Shown piece by piece: positions 26,751 to 37,880 of a stretch of 64,000 nt of DNA (positions are counted from its first letter, which is position 1; every line of letters begins with the position of its first letter). A program made the position numbers and the translations under genes. Origin of the DNA: Styela clava (taxonomy: Eukaryota > Chordata > Ascidiacea > Stolidobranchia > Styelidae); contig NC_135254.1 in assembly GCF_964204865.1 (NCBI RefSeq), positions 24,151,313 through 24,215,312 of the forward strand, written 5' to 3'. Below the pieces are notes generated by a model. It did not search any database, was not told where the DNA came from, and saw only the letters and a program-made list of their open reading frames with translations.

Positions 26751-27969
26751 TTATGACTTTGATCGTGATATCGTGAAATTCGTTTATCGTCAGTATTCCG
26801 ATTTGTTGTTTTAACTATTGTATATAATATCATAATTAATAAATTCCTATTTTGTAAAACGTCCATAGCTACTATATCTCAAATCGCCTTGATCGCTCAT
26901 TTGACACACACAGGTAAGCTAAGCATCCATGACTGATAAATTTATTGGGATATTAAAATAAATGTAATCCGCAACCTATGACGTCGTTTGTAAATTGCAA
27001 TATCGTATTTGGTAGACCCTATTTGCTGAATATGTTCGATCTACTCTAAATAGCGTAAACATCAAGAACCATTTTGGCCACGATAATCCTTTGACTTTTA
27101 AAATTTCTTCGCTTTCGAATATTCAACAAATTTGCATGACTTACGATTTCTATGCATAATTTTATTCTGACATTCTAATGAAACAATACTTCAATAAAAC
27201 TGGCATTTGGCTATGAACATGTTGTTACAAAAATGGCATAGTTTCAATATCTTAATTCCATATTTTGTAAGAAACAATGAATCTGTACGGTTATTAATTT
27301 ATATACAGAAAATAGTATTCAATTTATTGACTGGTTTCAAAAAAAATGGCGAAACCAGATTTGAGACAACACTCATTTTCAACAGTATAGCGTGGTCGTG
27401 TATGCCTACATATTACAATTTTTTTAGTAATTTTGTAAACATGCTAGCAATAAAAACATGAATTGGCCATAGAGCTCCAAAATCTCACGCTGGGCATGAT
27501 TCCATAGTAGGCTCTGTCAGAACGAAAATTTCAGAACAAATTTATAGGAGTTGACCGCTAAAAATATTATTGTGAACCACAATGTGAAGCTAGTTTTCGT
27601 AAGGCCCTCATTTAAGACTTAATGGGTCTGTGAATTTTGGAGAATAAACAGCGATAAGATATTTGTTCCATATTAGCCGAGGTTTCAGGTAATTTCCTCA
27701 ACGAAATTCCGCTTTCTAGGTCATCGTCTGTTTTGGAGATCACGGCTAACGGACGAGATAAAGATTTATGAATAAATGTCAATATAAAAAAAATAGCAAA
27801 AGGAAAACGACCTTGGCAAAACAATGTTGTTTATATCGTTAAAGGGCGCCTATCACTCGGAGTACAACGACACTCAAAAATGGCTTGTTTCGTAGAAGCG
27901 GGTAAATGCTAAATGCATACCAAAACTAACTACAAGTGAAACAGGGTGGTAAGTCATGAAAACTCACCC
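26751..27969. other. No gene seen
   Basis: AT-rich sequence between the MULE relic and the second minisatellite; could be the 3' non-coding part of that element. Confidence 0.35.
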
Positions 27970-28255
27970 AGGACATTTGAACCTCCATACGTTTGCAGCC
28001 ACCGACATTTGCACCTATGGATTTTAGCACCTTTGAACCCATACATCTCCACCCACGGATTTTAGCACCCGCATATAGGTTGAACCCGTGGACATTTAAA
28101 CCTATGTACAATTGCACCCGCGTACATTTGAACCCATGTACATTTGAACCCACGAACATTTGCACCCGCGGACATTTGAACCCATGTGCATTTGCACCCT
28201 CGAACATTTGAACTGACGTACATTTGAACCCGCACCCATGCATATTTAAACCACG
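27970..28255. repeat. 16-bp minisatellite array, right copy
   Basis: Same orientation and unit as 24532-25045, and shares its internal order of variant units (gattttagcacccgcatata, then gttgaacccg and ggacattt). It is shorter, about 18 units. Confidence 0.8.
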
Positions 28256-28727
28256 TAGATTTTCACAAAAAATGTTTGCCCCAACGGCAATTTCCAGTCG
28301 CAATTAATATTTCACTGAAGTTCTTGCAGTAGCAGTAGCAGATGACTAGCTACATGAGGAGACCAGTCATGCAATTGGCCCGGTACTAGAAATATCTGAA
28401 GTCAGAGATTAACCAAGTTTCAGCAGCAGCAGCGCAGTTGACATCATGGACGCAACCGTAAATATATGACGCAACGTCGGTCGTGAATGAAGAGTCTGCT
28501 TCCACCAGGGGATGTAGTCAACTGGACCAATATATTCGAGAGCCAGTGATGAGTCGAGCTTTGCTTCACTGCAATCTAAGACTGTTGTTAGATTTATTTA
28601 AATGTTCCCATTTGAGCTGGCATTAAATTCTTTTTTTATAAGCGCGAGCACTGTTCGCTTGCTCAAAGTGAATTTCTATGCTTAGATAAAATTGTAACCG
28701 ACTGCGTCATTTATTTTGTGGCCGTGG
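28256..28727. other. No gene seen
   Basis: Contains a short cag repeat (tcagcagcagcagcgcag) at about 28418. No coding signal. Confidence 0.35.
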
Positions 28728-28731
28728 TTAA

Positions 28732-29229
28732 CTCTTTGAACTCTGAATCCCCAGAACGACGCTACTCTCTCACCCTGACCTCCCACGCCGTCGCATCGAT
28801 TTGACCGTTAAAAAATTGTAATATCTCTAATTTTAAATCAACATAACTTCTAAACCATTAGATATCAGATGGTCTGTAATATGTCACATAAAATCTTATC
28901 TAGTCTTTTATCTTTAACTGGCAATATTTTTTACGAGATGTTTTGATGAGATGTGTAAGTCTATTTTTAGTCCCATGTACTAATTTTTTATATGCTTTTT
29001 AATTTTGCCAATTTTCATAAGATGATCACAATATTTTATCTCAATTTTAAAATTATATTTAGTCCTGTAGATTATCTTTCACACGATGTAAAACTTGTCT
29101 AAATATAATATATGGTTCGCGAGATATGAGGTTTCAAAGTTGCATACCTTTTACGGGACTTAAAGCGGCTTTCAGCGTCAGAAGACTTTCTCGGGAAAGC
29201 CGCTATAGCGGCTTTCAGGGTTCAAAGAG
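28732..29229. mobile_element. piggyBac-like MITE with TTAA target sites
   Basis: TTAA at 28728-28731 and 29230-29233 brackets inverted ends ctctttgaactctgaa and ttcagggttcaaagag. TTAA duplication is diagnostic of piggyBac transposition. The 498-bp interior has no transposase. Near the right end gcggctttcagc-type text is repeated in both orientations (agccgctatagcggct). Confidence 0.75.
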
Positions 29230-29233
29230 TTAA

Positions 29234-30397
29234 GTTTCTTTAAACCTTGCCTCTTGGTGTCGAATACTGAGTGTCCTCATTTATTAATTATTGCCAGTGA
29301 AACTTATTTTGTCAGTGCTGCAAGCACGGCGCAGGTCTGCATGTTTTCCATAGAAATTCTTTTAATCAAAAGTGACTTCTATAAACTTTTTATTGACTGC
29401 CTTGTTCTTTTTAGCGCAATTTTCCCAAACATTGCCTCCCGCGCCTTCAGTTATTGGTTGTGAACCTTTTTTTATCAATGCTGCAGCACTCTGTACTGTT
29501 CACCTTGTTTTCGATATTTCTGTTTAATTTATTGATCGAAAGTGATAAATATCAGATTTCGGCCCCTAGTTTGTCGATATATATATCGGTGCCTGAAATG
29601 GCAATATGGGTCGACCACTAGCAAGTATATACGAGGACTAGCGAGTATGTTAGAACGCCTCAACTTGTCATATTGTCTTAATGATACATTGAAAAATCTT
29701 GCGAACCAAATAACTAGCGGCTGACAAAGTCGAATATTTTTATAGAAAAATTGTAATGAATAGCGTTTAGTTCTAATGTACATTGAGCCCAGGTCGCGTT
29801 GAGCCCAGGTCGCCATGGGCTAGAAGACAGATTTGGTAGATTTTGTACTAATCACCGCATGTGAGATTACTCCAGCATCCGACACCTTCATGTCGGTAAA
29901 CTATCTTTCTGTCAACTCCATTTTTCAAGAATTACTCCCTGTGCCGCGGCGAAGATCGGATTTTTTTTCCTTCGTTGCAAAACTCTGCGTTCATTCGATA
30001 ATGTACATGCGCAAAAGTTAATATGGTATCGCAATTCGCAACCCAAAACTAGGTGTTCGGAAGACATAAGTTATTCGATTTACAACTATCTTTTGGAAAC
30101 ACAGCTGAAAACTGACAAATAACACGCAAAACCACGAAAATGAGGCAATATTTATAGCCATGCTTAGAAATCTGTTCGAGCGGAAGAAAGTGTCTGAGCG
30201 GCTGTACAAATTGCAATTGTTACGTCATTGTTGACTTATTGCTGATTGTTCATTCTTACGGACATAAAAAGGTAACCAATGCTCGGGGAACATCCATATC
30301 CTTCTAGCAAAAAATACGATACTGAAATTCTCAAACCAATTGGTCCAGTGGTTAATGAGTAAATCTATTTTTGCACATGAAGAAGAAAAGCAATGGA
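29234..30397. other. No gene; small repeats
   Basis: Holds a short direct repeat, ttgagcccaggtcgc twice at about 29782-29812, and a diverged copy (30070-30290) of the dispersed repeat at 9330-9520. Near 30325-30380 is a partial copy of the MITE at 2471-2682. Confidence 0.4.
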
Positions 30398-31336
30398 TAT
30401 GATTTACATATTTATCCCGGGGTTAGGGTTGCCAACTATGAAAAGTTTCAATAAAGTACACATAGATTACCGTCATCATTTATTTTGTAACTTGCAGGAA
30501 AGAACAATATCAAACTATATGAAATAAAAATCATATACAAGCTAAAAATATATATTAAAAAAATCTTCACGTGTTTTTCATTTAATGTTTATTCAACATC
30601 GACCCAAACAAGCTCTAATTTTGTTGCATAAGTATGTTATTCTTAAAGTTATATTTCTTCCGACTCTTTGCTGACTTCAGCGATTGTGGATTACGTTTTA
30701 TATTTTCCGAAAATTCACGACACGTGTCTTTCAAGTTAAAGTATAATAAAAGCTCACTTTTCATTAGTTGTATGGAGCTTAGACAAAAACAGTATTGTTG
30801 GATTGTGGACGTCATAGAGACCAATTATACGTAGAATTTTCAGTTATTGAACTAAAATAATTTACTGAAATATGCAACTGGTGTTGCCATTTTCGGAAAA
30901 TTAATGTAAAATATTTGAAATGTTAATAAAATTGGTATTTCTTTGGCTATTTGAGCCGGACCAAAGCGAAATTAAAAAGAATAATTTAAAGCTTGCAAAT
31001 ACATAAACGGAAGCGATTTTTTAATAAGGAACAATATCAAACACAGTACTATAACAAGCGGGCAAAACGACGTTGGGAAGAATAAAGGACAATTAGCCTA
31101 TTTTCTAAATGCTAAAAAGGACAAGAACCAAAAACCTCAATTAAAGGATTGTCATTTGAAATACGATTGACAACCATACGGGAGGGAGAGGAAGAACGGT
31201 CTCATCATATGGCGAACCCTCGGTTACCAGCCCATGTCGGATATGGGATTATTTAGCCAGTTACTTGTTTCGGATGCATTGTCTTGATTGTGAAGGAAGC
31301 CGTATCCGAACAGCGGTCACGTGAACCACCTAGCAG
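30398..31336 (-). mobile_element. tRNA-derived SINE fragment split by a ~760-bp insertion
   Basis: The SINE tail (gatttacatatttatcccgg) stands at 30398-30422. The adjoining SINE body resumes at 31181 (ggagggagagg, catatggcgaaccctcgg) and runs to a ccacctag block at 31336. The intervening sequence starts ttagggttgccaac and ends gacaaccatac, possibly imperfect terminal repeats. The split is clear; the identity of the insertion is not. Confidence 0.5.
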
Positions 31337-31528
31337 TTTTTGTAGTTATCAATATTGAAAACTAGGCCTCATATTAATAAGATTTCGGGAAAATTAACAA
31401 TGCCTGTATCATTTTGTTGGGGAGATCTTATTCGGACTGATGAGAGGCATTCTTATACGGGCGTAGAGATAACATTTGACCCAGCATTATTGCGAGATAC
31501 TGACATGGCAGTTGTTCATGCTGCTCAA

Positions 31529-32392
31529 TAGTGTTGTGCGGCCAACTTCATGTACTTGCGGGCCAAATATACACATTTCCGGTAGCGCGGGCCGCAATAT
31601 TTCTATTTCCGCCTTCGAACAATCGCCACATTAATTGAACTTCCCTTATTATCAATGTGAAAGATGGTGTTTTTATGGCAACTTGTCGTCCAAACTTCAA
31701 ATGATGATCTGATAGGCAAGTACGAAATTTATTCTAAGTGTAATGCATTTTAGATAAAGCTGCTCAAGGCCATATATTCTTCCGACCGTGCACATTACAC
31801 CTTTTTCACCAGCGCACAGATGAGCTGTGGCGCAATCCCGGGTCGAATTTTCGACGACTTGTTCCGTAACGAGTTCAACATTAAAACCCTCAACGACTGC
31901 GATATCGAGCGAACCGGTTTTGAAATGCGCAAGGAAAAAAAAAAAAAAAAAGAAGAAAAATATTTTTCCGTCCAAGCACTTTGGAATGCTCGACCATCGT
32001 CGCTCCGTTTCCCAGACATTTCCAATTTTTAAAAAATCAAAATTAACTCGAACGATATACAACCAACGCTACTTATTACTAAACAAGCACCGTACATCAG
32101 CACTTGTTACCACATAAATCCGTGTAGAGACAATAATAAATTTGGAATCATATTTGGTTTATGTATTGAATGTCGGGTCGTTCGAGGGCCGCAACAAATT
32201 AGCTCACGGTTCGCAGTTTTGCCGATTCCTGGTGTTGTGTTTGTCTGGTTTAGTGTTGTGTTGAGTGCTGTTTTTTAGTCGATGGGTTTGTGGTTAGATT
32301 GTAGAGGTTTTATTACGGCCTTTTTCGTTTTTGTGTCACCTCTCTGCGGACCGGCAGTAACCTTTCCGCGGACCGGTGGTTGCCGACCACTG
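31529..32392. mobile_element. hAT-like composite, clear right end
   Basis: The right end reads gaccggtggttgccgaccactg and is followed by atctagcc, whose centre is TA. Inside, two sets of inward-facing ggccgc motifs (gcgggccaaat near 31557 and gagggccgcaac near 32186) suggest a second nested element. The left limit is approximate, and no matching 8-bp duplication was found. A poly-A run interrupts the middle. Confidence 0.45.
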
Positions 32393-33849
32393 ATCTAGCC
32401 CACATGACAATCAAATTCACAACCGTCACGAGTTCTATATGAGCAACTTTCGGACAGAGCATTTATTGGAAGTGCACATGACATTAAATAAAAGGCAAAA
32501 TGAAAATATAGCACACGCACCAATATCTAGCAAAGAGTTTATTGATTTTAGGACGAACAAAGTAATGGTTCGTTCCATCATCATAAATTTGGTTCTTAGT
32601 CAAAGCCAAAAGTGTTATGATAATAGAAATTCCAGTTGAAATGTGGATCAATCTGTAAGGGATAAAAGTGCTGCAGGCCTGTGAGCTTCTAGAAATTGAA
32701 TATTAGTAACATCCAAATCATATTTGATTTTAGGAAATGAACAACTAAATAAATCATGTAAAATAACTGCATTCGAGGGAAACTGCTGAGTAAAGTTGGA
32801 GTTTGAGTAATAATCTAAAATGCAACAATATGAACAAAATTATGACTGACGAAGGTGGCACACTTCACACACACTTCACTTGATGGCACATAATATTGTT
32901 ACATACATAAACTGCATCTATACAGCATTCATTTTTCCAGTGCAATGACAAAAAAAAAGTATGAAACTCTTTGCATTATGATAAATTACTGTAGGATCCA
33001 TTTTAAATACAAATGTGTTATTGTGAAAGAAGCAATGCACCAGATTTTTTCTGAAGAGTAAGACCTTGCAATGAACCATGCACATCAATGGAGAATCCAA
33101 AAATAGTTTTCTATACAATGAGTCATTCTTACAAATATCGCTGTATTTTCACTTGCTTTATTCAAATACAGAAATGTGTTGTTACAATGTATGCATTGTA
33201 GACCTACAGGGTGAATATAGAACACAATATCATGTGAGATATCCTTCTTGAAACTTGCAAACTATACAGATTAAGAAAAACAGTTGCATTGAATAAAAAA
33301 ATTAGTGCATATAAAATTATGACAAATTATTGAAGAATGAACTGGTCAGGATAAAATAAAAAATTACTTATATATGAAGAATAATACTGTTGCAAATAAG
33401 CCGGTTTGAAGATTTTAAGGATTTTTTATGAAAAATTCGAATATCAAAAACAAAACTTGATACAAAAATACTTGTATAATATAGAAAAGCAAATATATAT
33501 TTCATTGCCTATCAAATGGTATAGAGAACTGGGAACAGTGTTTTTTGAGATAAACTGTTTACTATTAGAGAATTGTTGAAAGTAAAAAATACCGTAATGT
33601 GGGGAATAATCACATGTAGCCTATGCTCATTTTAAAATTATGCATGTATCGCTAGAAATGGCATTTATGGTAATAATAACCTTGGAAATGGGGTAAAATT
33701 TGAATATATAGTAGAACATTCACCATTAGACAGTATACCCCCCTAAATCTGAGGAAATTTGCACAAACAGTGTGGTGATAGTGTTAAGCACATAACCCTT
33801 CGTAAAATATAGTAATGTTCAAACTTTTTTTTTGTATTGCACCAATCCA
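32393..33849. other. 3' flank of the kinase gene, no gene seen
   Basis: AT-rich and apparently single-copy. It lies downstream of the minus-strand kinase. No ORF with domain support. Confidence 0.4.
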
Positions 33850-33900
33850 TTTATTATTACAATGCATGGCAGTCCATCATTGCAATAAAATATGTTTATT
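33850..33900 (-). terminator. Polyadenylation signals of the Syk-type gene
   Basis: On the minus strand an AATAAA overlaps the stop codon (tgaataaa, 33900-33895) and a second one lies 45 bp further on (33855-33850). The second is the better placed; a very short 3' UTR is implied. Confidence 0.5.
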
Positions 33901-35747
33901 CATGCTGATACTCCAGAGGTACTGGTGGATAGTAGTCCAACATTTTTCATTATTTCCTTCATAATTGGAACGAGTTGATCAAAACTTGGTCTTTGATCAG
34001 CTTCATACGTCCAACAGTACAGCATGAGATCATATACATCTGGAGGACAAGCTATGGGACAATCAAGCCTTTCATTTCTTTCCAACATTTCTAATATTTC
34101 CCGACCCTTCATTCCACGATATGGACGACTACCATAAGAAAAGGCTTCCCAAAGTGTGACACCGTAACTCCACACATCACATTTTGTGGTGAATTTATAA
34201 TAACACAATGCCTCAGGGGAATACCATTTAAGTGGCCAGCTTCCTGGTCGGGCCGAGCGATAATAATTTTCGGACTCTTTCAAGACCTTTGACATTCCAA
34301 AATCCGAAACTTTTGCAAAATTCTCTGATACGAGGAGTACATTTCTTAAGGCCAAGTCCCGATGCACGATATTCTTGCTGGCTAAATAAGCCATACCGTG
34401 TAGTACTTGATTTACTATGTTTAAAATCTTGGATTCAGGAAAGGAAGTTTCATTGTGACGCTTCAAGAATTTTTTAAAAGTACCTATAGGAGCAAGTTCT
34501 AGTAACATCATAAGATCTGTGTCAGTATCACACACAGCAATCAATCGCATGATGTTCGGATGATCAAGATCTTGCATGAGAGCAGCTTCTTCCAGCAGCT
34601 GCTGCTTATTTGTCACAACATCAGTACCTTTGAGAAATTTTATAGCACAAGTCACTGCTTCTCCTGAAATTTTACATCTACCCAAGCAAACTGATCCAAA
34701 ATGGCCTTTTCCCAATTCTTCATAAACTGAAATATCAGATTCCTTTACGTAGAGGTCTTTGGCCACACCCGATCCATCTTTTCCCGCACAATTTTGATAA
34801 ATACTATTGAAGCCAGGACAATCTTCTGGCATGTTTGTGGAAGCCAATGTAAACTCTTTCAACCAACTTTTTGCTTTAGTTCGTCTTATATCCCATTCCT
34901 CCTTTGGATTAGTCATTGCTGTATCGTGTTGTGATCTATCAGGATCCCATGTCATATCAAAGCTACCATCTGGTAAATAGTTGTTTAATTGAGGGGATAA
35001 GCCAGAAAATCTATTTGCTGTTGCCGGATTTATTGAATTACGTACCGATGGAACTCCTGTTCTTTTTTTCTCACCAAATGACTTTGGACAAGCAGCTGCA
35101 AGCTGGCACTGAATGCCCGTTACAGATGGAGGATTTGCTCTATGAAAACTGACAAGATCTTCCATTGAAGGAAATTCTCTCTTTTTTCCAGAAATGCAAA
35201 AGTGACCAGTTGCAGGTATTTGGTTAATAATGTAACGGTGAACTCTTCCAGAATTCACGGCACTGAGGACATACATATTTGTATCCTTCCGACGCACAAG
35301 GAAAATCCCATCGCTGCGATTCAAACGATATCCCTGGGATAACCTTCGGGAGTCTTCCTCTCTTGTGATGTCATTGTGAAACCAATCAGTTTCCAGTACA
35401 TATGCAGAAGCGCCAGTGAGGTTTTTAAATACAGGATTTCGCAGCTGAACTTTGAGGCCACCTTGCATTGCCATGTAATGTTCACATACTTCCCACGGAT
35501 TAGGAAAGGGTGTACCATTATTTACAGAGTACATTGTTCGACCATCACGCTGAATTGGGTCAATACTGTAATGGAGGCAGTCACCCCTATACGATATAGA
35601 TATCACGTAACTGTCATTGCGTCTCAAACTTTTGCGAAGTAAGAATGTTCCATCCTCTCGGTGTTTGAGAAGATTTTCTGTTTCCTCACGAGGAAGAGTA
35701 CTGTGATAATAATGCTTCTGTGCTAAAACTTCTTCAGTTGAATCCAT
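33900..35747 (-). CDS. syk: Syk/ZAP-70 family non-receptor tyrosine kinase, intronless
   Basis: One uninterrupted reading frame of 615 residues, close to human ZAP-70 (619) and SYK (635). Order: SH2 domain 1 (about 12-105, phosphotyrosine Arg38 in GTFLLRKS), SH2 domain 2 (about 122-218, Arg152 in GIFLVRRK), a linker (about 219-340), and a kinase domain (about 341-600). Kinase landmarks are all present: glycine loop GKGHFG at 346-351, Lys370 in CAIKFLKG, catalytic HRDLALRN with Asp464, DFG at 482-484, and the Syk-type double tyrosine activation loop ENYYRSAR (Tyr495/Tyr496) followed by WPLKWYSPE. The family binds doubly phosphorylated ITAM motifs through its tandem SH2 domains and signals from immune-type receptors at the membrane. 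HRDLALRN has Leu where HRDLAARN is usual. The frame is intact, but the absence of introns beside intron-rich neighbours is odd. Confidence 0.95.
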   Translation of the reverse strand: MDSTEEVLAQKHYYHSTLPREETENLLKHREDGTFLLRKSLRRNDSYVISISYRGDCLHYSIDPIQRDGRTMYSVNNGTPFPNPWEVCEHYMAMQGGLKVQLRNPVFKNLTGASAYVLETDWFHNDITREEDSRRLSQGYRLNRSDGIFLVRRKDTNMYVLSAVNSGRVHRYIINQIPATGHFCISGKKREFPSMEDLVSFHRANPPSVTGIQCQLAAACPKSFGEKKRTGVPSVRNSINPATANRFSGLSPQLNNYLPDGSFDMTWDPDRSQHDTAMTNPKEEWDIRRTKAKSWLKEFTLASTNMPEDCPGFNSIYQNCAGKDGSGVAKDLYVKESDISVYEELGKGHFGSVCLGRCKISGEAVTCAIKFLKGTDVVTNKQQLLEEAALMQDLDHPNIMRLIAVCDTDTDLMMLLELAPIGTFKKFLKRHNETSFPESKILNIVNQVLHGMAYLASKNIVHRDLALRNVLLVSENFAKVSDFGMSKVLKESENYYRSARPGSWPLKWYSPEALCYYKFTTKCDVWSYGVTLWEAFSYGSRPYRGMKGREILEMLERNERLDCPIACPPDVYDLMLYCWTYEADQRPSFDQLVPIMKEIMKNVGLLSTSTSGVSA

Positions 35748-36399
35748 AATTTCATCTCTATGGTATAAACTGTATTAGTTACAAACCAAACCAAAGGACC
35801 AAAACAAACCTATTGACCCAGAGATTCTGCAAAACAAATTTGGTATATCTTTGATTAGGAAGCTCACCACCTCTCAGCCTCTAGCTCTAATTACCCTGCA
35901 TGAGTTTGGATCCCATGGGCAGGTAGAGAAGAATAATGGCTGAATGGGGACTCGTGTAGTTTCGTACATCAAGTACTTCTAGTGGGCGAAGCATGACGAT
36001 TTTTGCACATGTCAATCATATCCCCCACCTGACTACGGCATCCAAAATAGGGTCACTATGATTTAGATTTATAAAGTCATTACTGCATTAAGAATAACCA
36101 ATTTCTGAACTTACAACAAATAAGACCGGCAAATAAAACTCAAATCTCTAGGTCTGCATGAAGTAGAATAAAATAAGAGAATAAAGTGCTTTATCTTAAG
36201 ATTGCCTCCAAAGACTGAAAGATGAGTTTGGATCAGCTGTTTCTTACAAGATTGGGTTTACTGGTTCAATACAAGTCTGCACGTGCATGTCCGATACCAA
36301 AGTACCCCCAGGGGGGCCAGCAGACATCTTCCCCGTTTATTTTTTAATAGATAAAGTTAATTAGCTGTACATTTTCATCATAATAGTAATATTGATACA
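35748..36399. other. Upstream of the kinase gene; SINE fragment
   Basis: Contains the kinase 5' flank. At about 35870-35950 is a degraded plus-strand piece of the tRNA-derived SINE (cacctctcagcctctagctc, tggatcccatg). No other gene seen. Confidence 0.4.
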
Positions 36400-36428
36400 G
36401 ATAGATAGATAGATAGATAGATAGATAG
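36400..36428. repeat. GATA microsatellite
   Basis: About seven tandem gata units. Confidence 0.9.
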
Positions 36429-37384
36429 TTAATTTCGAAAACTCCATAACAAACCTAAATTTAAAATGGAGAATTCTGGAGGGCAAGCAAAACCTGCAAA
36501 AAAGTTTAAAACATGAAGTATCTCATGTGCCTGCCCACCAGCACGCACACAAAAACACAAGCCCAATTAAATGAAGCTTGGGCCAAACTTAAAAAGCAAA
36601 ATACACGATAGTAATAAACTTTCGGGCTGTTGTACTCTCTTTCAACAATTACGTTGATAATGACCAATACCTACAACCTCATGCAAAGATAATGTGGGGA
36701 GTGGAATGTAATAAATTTGCGACGATAGTCATACTCATGAAGCCATGAAAGCTTTGGGAAAAACCAAGCCACGAAAAACCACACTGATTGCTAGATTGGG
36801 CATTGCGGAAAAGGTGATAAGTGGTTTCATATACAAACAAACGCAAAACCACGGCGGCAAATTCGGTGTGCGGACACTCATAAAAGCAATTATTAGGAAA
36901 AACACTAATCACACGTGAGCAGGTCTGTAGCCTAATTGATACATTGACGTGGCCAACATTGTTAAAACAGTACCGGTATACACACAGAGAGAACAAATCA
37001 AAAATATGCTACTAAATGAATGTTTAAAAATGTTACACTGTAAGTTACACTGCAAACTATTTACACATATATAGTTGAATACTCAGTATTCAAGCGGAAT
37101 TCAAACAGTGATATAAAACATAACTTATTCACCAATTCCATGGTCTAGTAACATGTATTCCATTTGAAGATTCAATCCATTGATTCATCCAGCTTTCACC
37201 AAGGTTACCCCAGCCCACATGACCAGTAAAGTCTCATAAATATACATCTACAATGCTTAAAGATTTAACACGACGCATAGAACAGTAGAATGCGCGACGG
37301 AAAATAGGGAAGCTAGTCGTAAGGCAGTTGCCAGGTTTACGCCGAAACTTTAGTGCATTCACTATTCCACCCAAAAAGTCTGTA
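36429..37384. other. No gene seen
   Basis: The 105-codon minus-strand ORF at 36679-36996 has no recognisable domain. A phrase near 36530 (ccaccagcacgcacac) resembles one near 38160, suggesting two copies of an unnamed dispersed repeat. Confidence 0.35.
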
Positions 37385-37880
37385 TTTTCCATTTATAGGC
37401 CCCACCAATGACTTATATATGTCATTGGCCCCAATTAAAAATAAAATATTCTAACAGAACATATTATAAAGTCATTTCGAACCAAGTTTTATATAAATTG
37501 TAAGTCTGGAACATGTAATAATATCTTGTCAAGCATGGTCTTGTATATCTTGTCAAATTAACAAGCGAGACAGCGAGTTCATCTCTGGCCTCACTTTCAA
37601 GTAAGATATTCTAAATAACATATTGTGAAGTTATTCCGAACCAATGAGCATGTATATATGCTCATTGCTTGGATCAAGTTTCATAAAATTGGTATGTCGA
37701 GAACATGTCATGAATTCCTGTCAAGCATGGCCCAAATAAGAATTTACAACCAAATTTATAAATATCGGTACTCCATCCAAATGTTTGTACTTTCCATTAG
37801 CCGGCCCCACCTTTAAGTAAGATATACTAAAAGAATATATTGTGTAGTCATTTTGAATCGTGTTTTGAAAATTTTGAAAT
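37385..37880. repeat. Imperfect ~190-bp repeats with palindromic cores
   Basis: Three diverged units share a frame of text: aagatattctaaa, then a ttgtgaagttatt-like phrase, then aaattggtatgtcgagaacatg and tgtcaagcatgg. They start near 37434, 37610 and 37815. Associated with them are hairpins ccaatgac-n8-gtcattgg (37404) and aatgagcat-n6-atgctcatt (37644). Confidence 0.6.

Noticed and set aside
31697..32117. Four overlapping ORFs around a poly-A tract
   Set aside because: Mutually overlapping frames through a homopolymer within a hAT-like repeat; no domain.
34232..35642. ORFs of 65-88 codons inside the kinase gene in other frames
   Set aside because: Shadows of the Syk reading frame.
36679..36996. 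105-codon minus-strand ORF
   Set aside because: No recognisable domain and low-complexity surroundings; length is compatible with chance.
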